Shown here: one piece after another, positions 1 through 9,716 of the stretch | How positions within the stretch are numbered: position 1 is the first letter of the stretch | How the letters are laid out: each line of letters begins with the position of its first letter | NCBI RefSeq assembly: GCF_024171885.1 | Contig: NZ_JAMTCP010000021.1 | Coordinates: 47,038-111,037, forward strand | Reading direction: 5' to 3' | Origin: Streptoalloteichus tenebrarius | GTDB lineage: Bacteria > Actinomycetota > Actinomycetes > Mycobacteriales > Pseudonocardiaceae | DNA length: 64,000 nucleotides | The notes under the pieces: generated by a model | Database searches by the model: none | Seen by the model: only the letters and a program-made list of their open reading frames with translations | What the model was told of the DNA's origin: nothing | Program-made: the position numbers and the translations under genes

Positions 1-387
1 GCACTCCAGGAGGAACCCCTCCTGGTCCCACAGGTGCTCGATCACCTGGAGGTTCGCCACGACGTCCACCGAGGCCGACGGCAACGGCAGGCTCGCCAGG
101 TTGCCCCGGACCACGCGGAGCTGGGGGTACCGGCGGGCGACGTGGGCGGCGGTCAGCTCGTCGTAGTCGAGGGCGATCACCTCGTCGGCCACGCCCGCGA
201 TCAGCGCCGCGCCGTAGCCCTCCCCGCAGCCGGCCTCCAGGACGCGCGCGCCCGCGCAGTACGGCAGCAGCGCCTCGTACGCCGCCTCGTGCCGACGGAA
301 CCAGTAGTTCTCCTCGGGCACACCGGGCACTGTGCGCTCCCCGGTGAGCGGCAGTGGCTCGACGGGGTCCATCGGCTGCGGGGTCAC
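1..387 (-). CDS. class I SAM-dependent methyltransferase, N-terminal part (gene runs off the left edge)
   Basis: Only the first 129 codons are inside the window. The translation has a class I SAM-binding motif (VLEAGCGEGYG, about residues 49-59), an acidic strand-2 end (ALDYDE) and a later NLQVIEHLWD segment typical of this fold. The start is GTG at 387 or in-frame ATG at 372; neither has a clear ribosome binding site. It is divergent from etfB, the same arrangement as Rv3030/Rv3029c in M. tuberculosis as I recall it. Rv3030 is linked to methylglucose lipopolysaccharide synthesis, so a sugar O-methyltransferase is possible, but that rests on gene order alone. Confidence 0.8.
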   Translation of the reverse strand, partial: MTPQPMDPVEPLPLTGERTVPGVPEENYWFRRHEAAYEALLPYCAGARVLEAGCGEGYGAALIAGVADEVIALDYDELTAAHVARRYPQLRVVRGNLASLPLPSASVDVVANLQVIEHLWDQEGFLLEC

Positions 388-493
388 GGGGCGGAGGGTA
401 ACCGTGGGGACGCCGTCACCTGCTCGATCGGGTAGCGTCCGACGGCGTCCGCCTAGGTGAGCACCATCACGCCATCCGGGCGCTTGCCGCCGT

Positions 494-521
494 TTGCGCC
501 CCCGCTACTGGTCAGTAACAT
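494..521 (+). promoter_or_regulatory. candidate promoter for etfBA
   Basis: TTGCGC (494-499), a 16-nt spacer and TAACAT (516-521) give a plausible SigA-type promoter, with a 5' leader of about 105 nt before etfB. It lies in the 246-nt gap between the divergent methyltransferase and etfB. Motif match only. Confidence 0.35.
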
Positions 522-633
522 CGGGGTGGTCGAGGCCACCGTGCCACACCGGCGCCTGACGTGGCAGGGTCGGTCGAACATCCGGCCTTGAGCCGTCAAC
601 GCGCCGCAGTCCGCAGGAGGTCGAAGGGGACCC

Positions 634-1416
634 ATGAACATCGTCGTCCTGGTCAAGCAAGTGCCCGACACCAACTCCGAGCGCAGGCTGACCGACTCAG
701 ACCACACCCTGGACCGCGCGTCCGCGGACGTCGTGCTCGACGAGATCAACGAGCGCGCCGTGGAGGAGGCCCTTCGGCTCCAGGAGGCCCACGGCGGCGA
801 GGTCACCGTCGTCACGATGGGCCCGGACAGCGCGACCGACGCGCTGCGCAAGGCGCTGTCGATGGGCGCCGACAAGGCGGTGCACCTCAGCGACGCGGCC
901 CTGCACGGCTCGGACGCGGTGCAGACCGCGCGGGCACTGGCCAAGGTGATCGGCACCGTCGAGGGCGTGGACCTGGTGCTGGCCGGCAACGAGGCCACCG
1001 ACGGCCGGATGGGCGCGGTGCCCGCGATGGTCGCCGAGGTGCTGGGCCTGCCCGCGCTGACCCACGCGCGCAAGGTCGAGGTCGACGGCAGCACCGTGCG
1101 GGTCGAGCGGGAGACCGACGAGGGCGTGGCCTTCGTCGAGGCCGCCCTGCCCGCCCTGGTGAGCGTCGGCGAGAAGATCAACGAGCCGCGCTACCCGTCG
1201 TTCAAGGGCATCATGGCCGCCAAGAAGAAGCCGGTGACCACGCTCGGCCTCGCCGACGCCGGCATCGACGCCGCCGAGGTCGGCCTGGCCAACGCCGCCA
1301 CCACCGTGGTGGAGGCCGCGCCGAAGCCGCCGCGCTCGGGCGGCCAGAAGGTCGAGGACGCCGGCGACGGCGGCGTCAGGATCGCCGAGTTCCTGGCAGC
1401 CCAGAAGCTCATCTGA
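634..1416 (+). CDS. etfB: electron transfer flavoprotein beta subunit
   Basis: The 260-aa product is full length for EtfB/FixA. It begins MNIVVLVKQVPDT and carries the adenine-nucleotide-binding beta-subunit signature near residues 109-130 (LAGNEATDGRMGAVPAMVAE). With EtfA it forms a soluble heterodimer passing electrons from acyl-CoA and other dehydrogenases to ETF:quinone oxidoreductase. AGGAGG about 13 nt upstream supports the ATG. etfA follows 27 nt downstream on the same strand, so the two are almost certainly co-transcribed. It corresponds to Rv3029c (fixA) in the mycobacterial order. Confidence 0.95.
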   Translation: MNIVVLVKQVPDTNSERRLTDSDHTLDRASADVVLDEINERAVEEALRLQEAHGGEVTVVTMGPDSATDALRKALSMGADKAVHLSDAALHGSDAVQTARALAKVIGTVEGVDLVLAGNEATDGRMGAVPAMVAEVLGLPALTHARKVEVDGSTVRVERETDEGVAFVEAALPALVSVGEKINEPRYPSFKGIMAAKKKPVTTLGLADAGIDAAEVGLANAATTVVEAAPKPPRSGGQKVEDAGDGGVRIAEFLAAQKLI

Positions 1417-1443
1417 CGACGCAGCGAGGAGGAGAACAAGCCA

Positions 1444-2403
1444 ATGTCCGAGGTTCTGGTCCTCGTTGACCACGTCGACGGCGAGGTCAAGAAGGTCACC
1501 TTCGAGCTGCTGTCCGCGGCCCGCCGGCTCGGCGAGCCCGCCGCCGTGGTGGTCGGCGCCCCCGGCTCGGCCGCCAAGGCCAAGGAGTCCCTGGCCCGCT
1601 TCGGCGCCGCCAAGGTCTACGTGGCCGAGTCCGACGAGGCGGCCAGCCTGCTGGTGACGCCCAAGGTGGACGTGCTGGCCGCCCTGGTCGGCAGCGCCTC
1701 GCCGGCCGCCGTGCTGGTCTCGGCCACCGCCGAGGGCAAGGAGGTCGCCGGCCGGCTCGCGGTCCGCGTGGGCTCCGGCGTGCTGGCCGACGTCGTCGAC
1801 CTCGACGGCGAGGGCGTGGCCACCCAGTCCGTGTTCGGCGGCGCCTACACCGTGAAGGCCAAGGTGACCACCGGCGTGCCGGTGATCAGCGTGCGGCCCG
1901 GCGCGGTCGAGGCCGAGGAGGCGGCCGGCGCCGCCGCCGAGGAGACCGTCGAGGTCCCCTCGGTCGACCCGGCCAGGGCGGTGCGGATCACCCGGCGCGA
2001 GCCGGTGACCGGCGGCGACCGCCCCGAACTCACCGAGGCGTCCGTGGTCGTCTCCGGCGGCCGCGGCGTGGGCAGCGCCGACAACTTCGCCCTGGTGGAG
2101 AAGCTGGCCGACGTGCTCGGTGGCGCCGTGGGCGCCTCCAGGGCCGCGGTGGACTCGGGCTACTACCCGCACCAGTTCCAGGTCGGCCAGACCGGCAAGA
2201 CGGTCGCCCCGCAGCTCTACATCGCGCTGGGCATCTCCGGCGCGATCCAGCACCGGGCCGGCATGCAGACCTCGAAGACGATCGTCGCGGTGAACAAGGA
2301 CCCCGAGGCGCCCATCTTCGAGATCGCCGACTTCGGCGTGGTGGGCGACCTGTTCCAGGTCGCTCCGCAGCTCACCGAGGAGATCACCAAGCGCAGGGGC
2401 TGA
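1444..2403 (+). CDS. etfA: electron transfer flavoprotein alpha subunit
   Basis: The 319-aa product is a standard-length EtfA/FixB. The N-terminal half is the ETF domain. The C-terminal half has the FAD-binding signature ([16 protein letters not shown], about residues 259-274), with SGGRGVG near residue 204 and NKDPEAPIF near residue 284 also typical. It binds the FAD that carries electrons in the EtfAB dimer. A GAGGAG ribosome binding site precedes the ATG. The unit ends at a strong hairpin 22 nt after the stop. Confidence 0.95.
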   Translation: MSEVLVLVDHVDGEVKKVTFELLSAARRLGEPAAVVVGAPGSAAKAKESLARFGAAKVYVAESDEAASLLVTPKVDVLAALVGSASPAAVLVSATAEGKEVAGRLAVRVGSGVLADVVDLDGEGVATQSVFGGAYTVKAKVTTGVPVISVRPGAVEAEEAAGAAAEETVEVPSVDPARAVRITRREPVTGGDRPELTEASVVVSGGRGVGSADNFALVEKLADVLGGAVGASRAAVDSGYYPHQFQVGQTGKTVAPQLYIALGISGAIQHRAGMQTSKTIVAVNKDPEAPIFEIADFGVVGDLFQVAPQLTEEITKRRG

Positions 2404-2424
2404 TTCCCGGCCCGCGCGAGCGGT

Positions 2425-2457
2425 GGGGAGGCTTCCGTCGACGGCGGAAGCCTCCCC
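2425..2457 (+). terminator. hairpin terminator after etfBA
   Basis: A perfect 13-bp stem (2425-2437 with 2445-2457) encloses a 7-nt loop just after etfA. No T-run follows, as is common for actinobacterial terminators. Confidence 0.7.
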
Positions 2458-2629
2458 GCTGTGCATTCGGGGTAACGGAAATCCGGAAGGGTGTTAACCC
2501 GCACGGGGTATTGCGTGATTCTCCCTGGGGAAGATCCCTGATCCTTTCGGTCAGGGATTCACCGATATTCCACCGACACGTCATCGAAGGGGCTTCCATA
2601 CGGGCGGAGGTAACCGGTAAACCGGGGTC

Positions 2630-3412
2630 ATGACGCAGTCGCAGGTGCTGGTGAGCTCCGCAGACGCGGGAGCCGAGCAGTCGCAAGGCGCCCCGCGTTA
2701 CTCGCTGCTCGTGGCACGGAAGACCGAGGAGGTCCTGGCCGCGCAGCGGTTGCGCCACCGGGTCTTCGCCGAGGAAATGGGGGCGACGTTGCACTCCCGG
2801 GAACCGGGGGTGGACGTTGACGAGTTCGACGAGTTCTGTGATCACCTGGTGGTCAGGGAGGACACCACCGGGGAGATCGTCGGCACCTACCGGATGCTGC
2901 CGCCGGAGCGCGCGGCCGAGGCGGGTCGCCTGTACTCCGAGACCGAATTCGATCTCGGTTCGCTGGCCGCGCTGCGGCCGGCCGTCGTGGAGGCGGGACG
3001 GTCCTGCGTCCACCCCGACCACCGCACGGGCGCGGTGGTCAGCCTGGTGTGGGCCGGCATCGGGCGCTACATGCTCCTGTCCGGCCACAGCCACCTCGCC
3101 GGGTGCGCGTCCGTGCCGCTGCGCGACGGCGGCGCGACGGCGGCCGGCGTGTGGGACCTGGTGCGCGCCAAGCACTACGCGCCCGAGGAGTACCGGGTCC
3201 GCCCCCTCAACCCGTGGGACGTCGACGCGGTGGAGCGGCCGGCCCGTACGGTCGTCCCGCCGCTGCTGAAGGGGTACCTGCGGTTGGGCGCGTGGGTGTG
3301 CGGCCGGCCCGCCTACGACCCGGACTTCGAGGTCGCCGACCTGTTCATCCTGCTGTCCCTGGAGCGCGTGGACCCGAGGTACCTGCGCTTCTTCCTCGGG
3401 GAGATGGCGTGA
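2630..3412 (+). CDS. OlsB-like GNAT-fold N-acyltransferase
   Basis: 260 aa. The central region (HRVFAEEMGA, DEFCDHLVV, GEIVGTYRMLPPERA, EAGRSCVHPDHR, SLVWAGIGRYM) matches the ornithine-lipid synthase/hemolysin-like acyltransferase family (OlsB, PF13444-type), which puts a fatty acyl chain on an amino group. The first 25 residues are disordered-looking. The gene overlaps the PlsC-type acyltransferase by 4 nt (GTGA), and together they resemble the OlsB/OlsA pairing in aminolipid synthesis; the actual substrate is unknown. It matches Rv3027c by position. A GGCGGAGG sequence lies about 17 nt before the ATG, rather far. Confidence 0.8.
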   Translation: MTQSQVLVSSADAGAEQSQGAPRYSLLVARKTEEVLAAQRLRHRVFAEEMGATLHSREPGVDVDEFDEFCDHLVVREDTTGEIVGTYRMLPPERAAEAGRLYSETEFDLGSLAALRPAVVEAGRSCVHPDHRTGAVVSLVWAGIGRYMLLSGHSHLAGCASVPLRDGGATAAGVWDLVRAKHYAPEEYRVRPLNPWDVDAVERPARTVVPPLLKGYLRLGAWVCGRPAYDPDFEVADLFILLSLERVDPRYLRFFLGEMA

Positions 3413-4293
3413 GCCACGCGGTGCTGGCGCCGCCGGCGCCCGGCAGCCACCCGTGGATGCCGGTGTCGCCGTGCGGCGACCACTGCCTGCCCGGCCCCGG
3501 GGAGGAGCCACGGGTGGGGGCGGCGCGCCGGGCGCTGCGGCTCGGCGCGCTGTTCCTGGTGATGCTGTCCGGGGTGCCGATCGCGGTGGTCTACCCGGTG
3601 CTCGGGGCGCGGGGCAGGCAGTGGCTGGCCCGCGCCTGGTTCCGCACGGTGCTGCGCGCCGTGGGCGTCCGGCTGGTCGTCCAGGGAGAACGCCGGTTCG
3701 CCGCCAGGGGGCGGGGCGCGCTCGTGGTCAGCAACCACTGCTCCTGGCTGGACATCGTCGCGTTGGACGCGGTGCAGCCGGTGCGCATGCTCGCCAAGCG
3801 CGAGGTGCGGAAGTGGCCGGTCGTCGGGTGGTTCGCCGCCGTCGCCGGCTCGGTGTTCGTGGACAGGGAGCGGCTGAGCACGCTGCCCGCGACCGTCGAC
3901 GACCTCGCCGCCGTGCTGCGGGAGGGCGGGCTGGTCGGCGTGTTCCCCGAGGGCACCACGTGGTGCGGCGCGGCGTCCGGCCGCTACCGCAGCGCGCCCT
4001 TCCAGGCCGCGCTCGACGCCGACGTCCCGGTCCGGCCGGTGATGGTGCGCTACCTCGTCGGCGGCGCGCCCACCAGGTCGGTGGCCTTCGTCGGCACGGA
4101 CACGCTGTGGCACTCGGTGCGGCGGGTCGTCGGCCTGCGGGGCCTGGTCGTGGAGGTCGAGCCGCTGCCGGAGCTGCCGGCCCGGTCCGCGCCCGACCGC
4201 AGGGCGCTGGCCGCCCTGGCGCAACAGCTCGTCGCGGCCGCGACCCGTCGGGGCGACGCCCCGGGACCGCGCCCGGAGCGCGCCGCGGCCTGA
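3409..4293 (+). CDS. lysophospholipid (1-acyl-glycerol-3-phosphate) acyltransferase, PlsC family
   Basis: 294 aa from GTG 3409, which overlaps the previous stop (GTGA). A hydrophobic segment at about residues 44-62 probably anchors it to the membrane. The acyltransferase box is clear: NHCSWLD (HX4D, His near 108), followed by FVDRER and the glycerophosphate-binding VFPEGTT near residue 180. It transfers acyl chains to a lyso-lipid acceptor at the inner membrane. Translational coupling to the OlsB-like gene suggests they act on the same lipid. It corresponds to Rv3026c. Confidence 0.88.
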   Translation: MSHAVLAPPAPGSHPWMPVSPCGDHCLPGPGEEPRVGAARRALRLGALFLVMLSGVPIAVVYPVLGARGRQWLARAWFRTVLRAVGVRLVVQGERRFAARGRGALVVSNHCSWLDIVALDAVQPVRMLAKREVRKWPVVGWFAAVAGSVFVDRERLSTLPATVDDLAAVLREGGLVGVFPEGTTWCGAASGRYRSAPFQAALDADVPVRPVMVRYLVGGAPTRSVAFVGTDTLWHSVRRVVGLRGLVVEVEPLPELPARSAPDRRALAALAQQLVAAATRRGDAPGPRPERAAA

Positions 4294-4460
4294 CCGGCGA
4301 CGCCCCCGCCGGCGACGACGCCTCCGTGCGGCGTGCCCCGGCCTGGTCCGGACGCGCCACACGGACACCGCCGGACGGCGGAGCGGACTCCGCGGGGTGG
4401 CCCAGATGTGGCGAAGAATCCACTGGACCTCCAGAGGGGTGGAGGTGTGAGAGTGTCGCG

Positions 4461-5813
4461 GTGACCTCGACGACCCCCACCCGTGACAGTGCCCTGTGGG
4501 CGCCTGACCGCAGATTCGTGACCATAGCCCTGTTCCTGCTGGTCACCCTGGCCGCGTTCGAGGGGATGAGCCTGGGCACGGCCCTCCCGACGATCGTGGC
4601 GGACCTGCACGGCGAGGCGCTGTACGCGTGGCCGTTCGTCTCCTTCCTGGCGGCGAGCGTCGTCGGCACCGTCCTGTCCGGACGGATCAGCGACAGGTGG
4701 GGACCGGTGCCCGCGCTCGTCGTGGGGCCGGTGCTGTTCCTCGTGGGGCTGGTGATCGCCGGGCTGGCCCCGTCGATGGTCGTGCTGCTCGTCGGCAGGG
4801 TGCTCCAGGGCGCGGGCAGCGGCGCCCAGGTGGTGGCGCTCTACGTGATGATCGCCCAGGTCTACCCGGAGCGGGACCGGCCGGCCGCGTTCGGCGTGCT
4901 CTCCGCGGCGTGGGTGATCCCCTCCCTGATCGGCCCGACCGTGGCCGGGCTGCTCACCCAGCACCTGAGCTGGCGGTGGGTGTTCCTCAGCCTGGCCCCG
5001 CTGGTGGCCGTCGGCGTGGCCATGCTGACGCCGGCGCTGCGCCAGCTCGGCATCCGTCGGGACGGGACGGGCAGCGACGAGGCGTGGTGGCGGCTGCCGC
5101 TGGCGGCCGTGGCCGCCGCGGTCGGGCTGTCCGCGCTGACCTGGGGCGCGCAGCACCCGTCGCTCGGGTCCGCGGTCCTCGTCGTCGCCGGACTGGTCGT
5201 GCTCGTGCCCGCGTTGCGGCGGTTGCTGCCGGCCGGCACGCTCTCCGGCCGGCAGGGGCTGCCGGTGACGATCCTGTCCAGGGGCCTGATCGCCGGCGTG
5301 TTCTTCGCCGTCGAGGCGTACGTCCCGCTGACGCTCAGCTCGGTCCACGGCTTCTCGCCGGCCATGGCCGGCGTGCCGCTCACCATCGGCTCGCTCGGCT
5401 GGTCGGCCGCGTCGATGTGGCAGGCCCGCAGGCAGGGGCGGCCCGAGATCCGCATCCGCAACGGGTTCCTGCTGGTGGCGGTGGCCGCCGCCGGCGTGGT
5501 GATCGTCGCCCCCGACTGGGGCCAGCCGTGGGCGGTGGTGCCGCTGTGGCTGGTCGCCGGCGCCGGCATGGGCCTGGCGATGCCCAGCATCAGCGTCCGC
5601 ACCATCGCGCTGTCCGCCGAGGGGGAGCAGGGCGCGAACTCGGCCGCGCTCCAGGTGTGCGACATGCTCGGGACGGCGTGCCTGATCGGCCTGGGCGGCG
5701 CGCTCGTGGGGACGCTGGCCTCCACCGCCCACCCCACGGCGGCGGTGATCCCGTTCGACCTGGCGATGGCCGTGGTCGCGCTGGTCGGCGCGGTGCTGGT
5801 CAGCCGGAAATGA
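4461..5813 (+). CDS. major facilitator superfamily transporter (drug-exporter type)
   Basis: 450 aa, almost wholly hydrophobic with 12 or more membrane segments. MFS features are the segment-1 start ([17 protein letters not shown]), the loop 2-3 motif [13 protein letters not shown] (motif A) and a motif-C-like [15 protein letters not shown]. This resembles the proton-coupled multidrug family; the substrate cannot be told. GTG 4461 is the only reasonable start in frame, with GGAGG about 15 nt before it. It starts 167 nt after the acyltransferase gene, in the same direction, so co-transcription is uncertain. As I recall, it is not part of the mycobacterial core order. Confidence 0.85.
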   Translation: MTSTTPTRDSALWAPDRRFVTIALFLLVTLAAFEGMSLGTALPTIVADLHGEALYAWPFVSFLAASVVGTVLSGRISDRWGPVPALVVGPVLFLVGLVIAGLAPSMVVLLVGRVLQGAGSGAQVVALYVMIAQVYPERDRPAAFGVLSAAWVIPSLIGPTVAGLLTQHLSWRWVFLSLAPLVAVGVAMLTPALRQLGIRRDGTGSDEAWWRLPLAAVAAAVGLSALTWGAQHPSLGSAVLVVAGLVVLVPALRRLLPAGTLSGRQGLPVTILSRGLIAGVFFAVEAYVPLTLSSVHGFSPAMAGVPLTIGSLGWSAASMWQARRQGRPEIRIRNGFLLVAVAAAGVVIVAPDWGQPWAVVPLWLVAGAGMGLAMPSISVRTIALSAEGEQGANSAALQVCDMLGTACLIGLGGALVGTLASTAHPTAAVIPFDLAMAVVALVGAVLVSRK

Positions 5814-5874
5814 CGCTGCTCACGCGGGCGGCGGCGGGCGGTCCCGCGCGTTCCTGACCGCCACCGGATCGGAC

Positions 5875-5880
5875 TACCCT
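5875..5880 (+). promoter_or_regulatory. -10 box, leaderless start of iscS
   Basis: TACCCT sits 9 nt before the ATG of the desulfurase gene. Transcription would begin almost at the start codon, and there is no ribosome binding site. A -35-like TTCCTG lies 18 nt further up. Confidence 0.5.
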
Positions 5881-5889
5881 GGTTCCACG

Positions 5890-7176
5890 ATGACGTATCT
5901 CGACCACGCGGCCACCACGCCGATGCTGCCCTCGGCGGTGGCGGCGATGAGCGAGGCGTTGGCCAACTCCGGCAACGCCTCGTCGCTGCACACCTCCGGC
6001 AGGAGGGCGCGCAGGGCGGTCGAGGAGGCGCGGGAGGACGTCGCGCTGGCGCTGGGCGCCCGGCCGTCCGAAGTGATCTTCACCGGCGGCGGCACGGAGA
6101 GCGACAACCTCGCGGTCAAGGGCATCTACTGGGCGCGCAGGGACGCCGACCCGCGCCGCCGCCGCGTGCTGGCCTCGGCCGTGGAGCACCACGCGGTGCT
6201 GGACGCGGTGCGGTGGCTGGCCGACCGGGAGGGCGCCGAGGTCACCTGGCTGGAGGTCGACCGGCACGGCCGGGTGCGGCCGGAGGTGCTGCGGGAGGCC
6301 GTCGAACGCGACCCGGACTCCGTCGCCCTCGTCTCGGTGATGTGGGCGAACAACGAGGTCGGCACGGTCAACCCGATCGCGGAGCTGGCCGAGGTCGCGC
6401 ACGAGCACGGCATCCCGCTGCACACCGACGCGGTGCAGGCCGTCGGCGCGCTGCCCGTCGACTTCGCCGCGAGCGGGGCGGACGCGCTCACGCTCACGGG
6501 GCACAAGCTGGGCGGGCCGCACGGGGCCGGCGCCCTGTTGCTTGGCAGGAACACCCCGTGCGTCCCCCTGCTCCACGGCGGCGGGCAGGAGCGGGACGTG
6601 CGGTCGGGCACGCTGGACGTGCCCGGGATTGTGGGGCTGGCCGTCGCGGTGCGCGAGGCCGTCGCGGCCCGCCCGACCTGGGCGGAGGAGGCGGGGCGGC
6701 TGCGGGACGCGCTCGTCGACGCCGTCCGCGCGGCGGTGCCGGACGTCGTGGTGAACGGCGACCCCGACCCGGCTGGCCGGCTCCCGGGCGTCGCGCACTT
6801 CACCTTCGCCGGCTGCGAGGGCGACAGCCTGCTGATGCTGCTGGACGCCAGGGGGATCGAGTGCTCGACGGGCTCGGCCTGCACCGCCGGGGTCGCGCAG
6901 GCCAGCCATGTGCTGCTGGCGATGGGCGTGGACCCGGTGACGGCCCGCGGCTCGCTGCGGTTCTCGTTCGGGCACACGTCCACCGCGGCCGACGTGGACG
7001 CCGTGCGCGCGGCGATCGGCCCGGTGGTGGAACGGGCGCGCAACGCGGGGCTGGCCGGGCTGCGCCGCTCGGCGGCGGCCGGGGTGGCGGCTCCCGCGGC
7101 GGCCCCCGGGGAGGGCACGGCGGAAGGCGCGGAGGCCGCGGGGACCGTGGCCGCTGGGAACACGGGGGAGGCGTGA
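5890..7176 (+). CDS. iscS: cysteine desulfurase (IscS/NifS family)
   Basis: 428 aa. This PLP enzyme takes sulfur from cysteine as an enzyme-bound persulfide for tRNA thiolation and Fe-S clusters. It has the N-terminal YLDHAATTP, the PLP lysine in TGHKLGGP (K206) and the catalytic cysteine in [10 protein letters not shown] (C331). The last 45 or so residues are an Ala/Gly/Glu-rich tail beyond the usual end of the fold. mnmA follows immediately (GGAGG at the gene end acts as its ribosome binding site), so the likely main role is sulfur donation to MnmA, as with Rv3025c-Rv3024c. Confidence 0.93.
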   Translation: MTYLDHAATTPMLPSAVAAMSEALANSGNASSLHTSGRRARRAVEEAREDVALALGARPSEVIFTGGGTESDNLAVKGIYWARRDADPRRRRVLASAVEHHAVLDAVRWLADREGAEVTWLEVDRHGRVRPEVLREAVERDPDSVALVSVMWANNEVGTVNPIAELAEVAHEHGIPLHTDAVQAVGALPVDFAASGADALTLTGHKLGGPHGAGALLLGRNTPCVPLLHGGGQERDVRSGTLDVPGIVGLAVAVREAVAARPTWAEEAGRLRDALVDAVRAAVPDVVVNGDPDPAGRLPGVAHFTFAGCEGDSLLMLLDARGIECSTGSACTAGVAQASHVLLAMGVDPVTARGSLRFSFGHTSTAADVDAVRAAIGPVVERARNAGLAGLRRSAAAGVAAPAAAPGEGTAEGAEAAGTVAAGNTGEA

Positions 7177-7181
7177 GGCCG

Positions 7182-8276
7182 GTGCGGGTGTTGGCGGCGA
7201 TGAGCGGCGGCGTGGACTCCGCGGTGGCGGCGGCCAGGGCGGTGGAGGCCGGACACGACGTGGTGGGCGTCCACCTGGCGCTGTCGGCCAAGCCGGGGAC
7301 GCTGCGGACCGGGGCGCGCGGGTGCTGCACGATCGAGGACGCCAGGGACGCGCGCCGGGCCGCGGACGTGCTCGGCATCCCGTTCTACGTCTGGGACTTC
7401 GCGGAGCGGTTCACCGAGCAGGTGGTGGAGGACTTCGTCGCCGAGTACGCGGCGGGCCGCACGCCCAACCCGTGCCTGCGCTGCAACGAGAAGATCAAGT
7501 TCGAGGCGTTGTTGGACAAGGCGCTCGCGCTCGGCTTCGACGCGGTGTGCACGGGCCACTACGCTCGACTGTCCATTGTGGACGGACGCCCTCGGCTGGC
7601 GCGCAGCGCGGACGAGGGCAAGGACCAGTCCTACGTCCTCGCGTCGCTGACCGCCGAGCAGCTCCGGCACGCGATGTTCCCGCTCGGGGACTCCACCAAG
7701 ACCGAGGTCAGGGCGGAGGCCGCCCGGCGGGGCCTGGCCGTGGCGGAGAAGCCGGACAGCCACGACATCTGCTTCATCCCCGACGGCGACACGCGCCGGT
7801 TCCTCACCGACCGGCTCGGCGAGCGGCCGGGCAAGCTGGTCGACGACAGCACCGGCGAGGTGCTCGGCGAGCACGAGGGCGTGCACGGCTTCACCGTGGG
7901 GCAGCGCAAGGGACTGGGCATCGACCAGCCGGCCAGGGACGGCCGCCCCCGTTACGTGCTGTCGCTGGAGCCGGTGTCCGGCACGGTCCGGGTCGGCGCG
8001 GCCGAGCGCCTCGCGGTGACCGGCATCGTCGCCTCGCGCCCGGTGTGGCCCTCCGGGGTCCCGCTCGACGGACCGGTGGAGTGCGTGGCGCAGGTCCGCG
8101 CGCACGGCGGCACCGCTCCCGCCGTGGCCGAGCTGGAGCCGGACGGCGCCCGGCTGGCCGTGCGGCTGCGCGAGCCGCTGCGCGGTGTCGCGCCCGGGCA
8201 GGCCGTGGCCCTGTACCGGCCCGACCCCGCCGGGGACGTCGTGCTGGGCAGCGCCACCATCACGGCGACCTCGTGA
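7182..8276 (+). CDS. mnmA: tRNA-uridine 2-sulfurtransferase MnmA
   Basis: 364 aa. It puts the 2-thio group on wobble U34 of tRNA-Lys, -Glu and -Gln. The PP-loop MSGGVDS is at residues 7-13. Catalytic Cys98 is in [14 protein letters not shown], the persulfide-forming Cys is in HDICFIPDG, and GHYAR is present. GTG 7182 gives the canonical [10 protein letters not shown] start with GGGGGAGG about 10 nt upstream. In-frame GTG 7173 overlaps the iscS stop but leaves no room for that ribosome binding site. It corresponds to Rv3024c (trmU). Confidence 0.93.
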   Translation: MRVLAAMSGGVDSAVAAARAVEAGHDVVGVHLALSAKPGTLRTGARGCCTIEDARDARRAADVLGIPFYVWDFAERFTEQVVEDFVAEYAAGRTPNPCLRCNEKIKFEALLDKALALGFDAVCTGHYARLSIVDGRPRLARSADEGKDQSYVLASLTAEQLRHAMFPLGDSTKTEVRAEAARRGLAVAEKPDSHDICFIPDGDTRRFLTDRLGERPGKLVDDSTGEVLGEHEGVHGFTVGQRKGLGIDQPARDGRPRYVLSLEPVSGTVRVGAAERLAVTGIVASRPVWPSGVPLDGPVECVAQVRAHGGTAPAVAELEPDGARLAVRLREPLRGVAPGQAVALYRPDPAGDVVLGSATITATS

Positions 8277-8286
8277 CCGACCTCGC

Positions 8287-8306
8287 GACCGGCTGGGTGG
8301 CCGGTC
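8287..8306 (+). terminator. small hairpin between convergent mnmA and SemiSWEET genes
   Basis: GACCGGC (8287-8293) pairs with GCCGGTC (8300-8306) around a 6-nt loop. It lies 10 nt after mnmA and could serve either strand. Modest stem, no T-run. Confidence 0.4.
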
Positions 8307-8330
8307 ACGCCGGTCGGCTGGCGGGGCCGG

Positions 8331-8606
8331 TCACGCCGGCCGGCTCCCGCGCTCGGTGACCACCTTCGTCGCGACGATCGCCAGCAGCATCGCCAGCGTG
8401 AGGGTGTTCGCCAGGATGATCGCCAGGTCGTCGCGCGCCACGCCGTAGGCGGCCCAGCAGCCAACGCCCCCGCTCAGCACGAGCAGGTACGCCCACGAGA
8501 AGTCACGCGCGCTGCGCGTGCTGACCGTGCGCCGCACCTGCGGCAGCCAGCTCACGGTGGTCAGGACGGCGGCCAGCACACCCAACGCGGTGATCACGGA
8601 CGGCAC
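8331..8606 (-). CDS. SemiSWEET-type sugar transporter (PQ-loop protein)
   Basis: 91 aa with three predicted membrane helices. It has the diagnostic PQ-loop (VSWLPQVRRT) after helix 1 and a second conserved stretch (DFSWAYLLVLSGGVGCWAAYG). Bacterial SemiSWEETs are three-helix half-transporters that dimerise to move sugars passively. GTG 8606 is preferred because GGAG lies 4 nt upstream; the frame is open further but the extra 12 residues are not membrane-like. The substrate cannot be read from sequence. Confidence 0.82.
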   Translation of the reverse strand: MPSVITALGVLAAVLTTVSWLPQVRRTVSTRSARDFSWAYLLVLSGGVGCWAAYGVARDDLAIILANTLTLAMLLAIVATKVVTERGSRPA

Positions 8607-8736
8607 CTCGCTCCACGACGCTCTCACGACCCGACAGCACACGGGTCGAGAAAGCCGCGTCGCGGCGGCTGCCGCAAGTCGTCAATATCAGGCGGGCCTC
8701 CACTCGTCAGGCGTGGCCTGCACCCCGGGTCCCTCG

Positions 8737-9648
8737 TCAGGCGGGCGACCAGTCGGTGTTCGCGCCGCAGAGCACCACGCAGGGCAGCTCGGCGTCGACG
8801 CGTCCGGCCAGCCACGCGGCGAACGGCGCCGCGGCCGCGGGTTCGACCGCCAGCCGGAACTCCTCCCACAGCCGGTCCCTCGCGGCCAGCAGCTCGGCGT
8901 CGTTCACCAGCACCGAGCGGGTCGGCGCGTCGGCCAGCACCGCGAACGGCAGCTCGCCCACCCGGGCCGCGCCCAGCGCCGAGGCCGCCGGCGAGCGGCC
9001 GTCGACGACGACGTCCACCGGCCGGCCCGCCGCCAACGCGGCGTGCAGCGTCGGACAGCCCTCGGGCTCCACGGCGAACAGCGGGCCCGCGCCGTCCAAC
9101 GCCACGGCCGCGCCGGCCGCCAACCCGCCCCCGCCCACGGCGAGGACCACCGCGTCCACCTCCGGCGCGGAGGTGAGGATCTCCAGGGTCATCGTGCCCT
9201 GCCCGGCGATCACCGCCGGGTCGTCGTAGGCGTGCAGGTACCGGGTGCCCGGCTCCCGCGCGTCCGCGAGCGCCGCGGCCGCCGCCTCGGCGTAGCCGTC
9301 GCCGTGCCGGACGACCCTCGCGCCGGTCTCCTCCACCCGGCGCACCTTGCCGGACGGGGCCGAGACGGGCACGTAGACCGTGGCCGGCAGGCCGAGGATG
9401 GCGGCCGCCGTGGCCACGCCCAGGCCGTGGTTGCCGCCGGACGCGGTCACCACGCGCTCCGGGCGTTCGCCGGAGAGGAGGGCGTTGAGGGCGCCCCGCA
9501 GCTTGAACGACCCGGTCCGTTGCAGGTGCTCCAACTTCAGCACCAGCGGACGTCCGTCCACAGTGGCGTGCAGTAGCGGGGTGCGTCGGACGTGGGGCCG
9601 GATCCGGGCGGCTGCGGTCTCCACGTCGTGCGGGGTGGGAGCGGTCAT
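8737..9648 (-). CDS. threonine dehydratase-like PLP-dependent enzyme (fold type II)
   Basis: 303 aa. It has the family elements: PLP lysine in TGSFKLRGA (K49), SGGNHG cofactor-binding loop near residue 78, and glycine-rich GGGGLAAG. At this length it has no C-terminal ACT-like regulatory domain, so it resembles catabolic threonine/serine ammonia-lyases rather than biosynthetic IlvA. Substrates such as threonine, serine or hydroxy-amino acids are possible. The start is ATG (MTAPTPHDVE). It is divergent from a LysR gene 68 nt away, which is the usual arrangement for a LysR target. Confidence 0.82.
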   Translation of the reverse strand: MTAPTPHDVETAAARIRPHVRRTPLLHATVDGRPLVLKLEHLQRTGSFKLRGALNALLSGERPERVVTASGGNHGLGVATAAAILGLPATVYVPVSAPSGKVRRVEETGARVVRHGDGYAEAAAAALADAREPGTRYLHAYDDPAVIAGQGTMTLEILTSAPEVDAVVLAVGGGGLAAGAAVALDGAGPLFAVEPEGCPTLHAALAAGRPVDVVVDGRSPAASALGAARVGELPFAVLADAPTRSVLVNDAELLAARDRLWEEFRLAVEPAAAAPFAAWLAGRVDAELPCVVLCGANTDWSPA

Positions 9649-9716
9649 GCCATCAGGGTGCGTCCCTGCCGTCCTAGAGTGAAGCAAGACTTGGTGACCT
9701 GCCGTGAGGAACGCTG

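Noticed and set aside
697..2466. 589-aa open frame on the minus strand
   Set aside because: It is antisense to etfB and etfA, rich in Gly/His/Arg/Asp as expected from a shadow frame, and matches no family.
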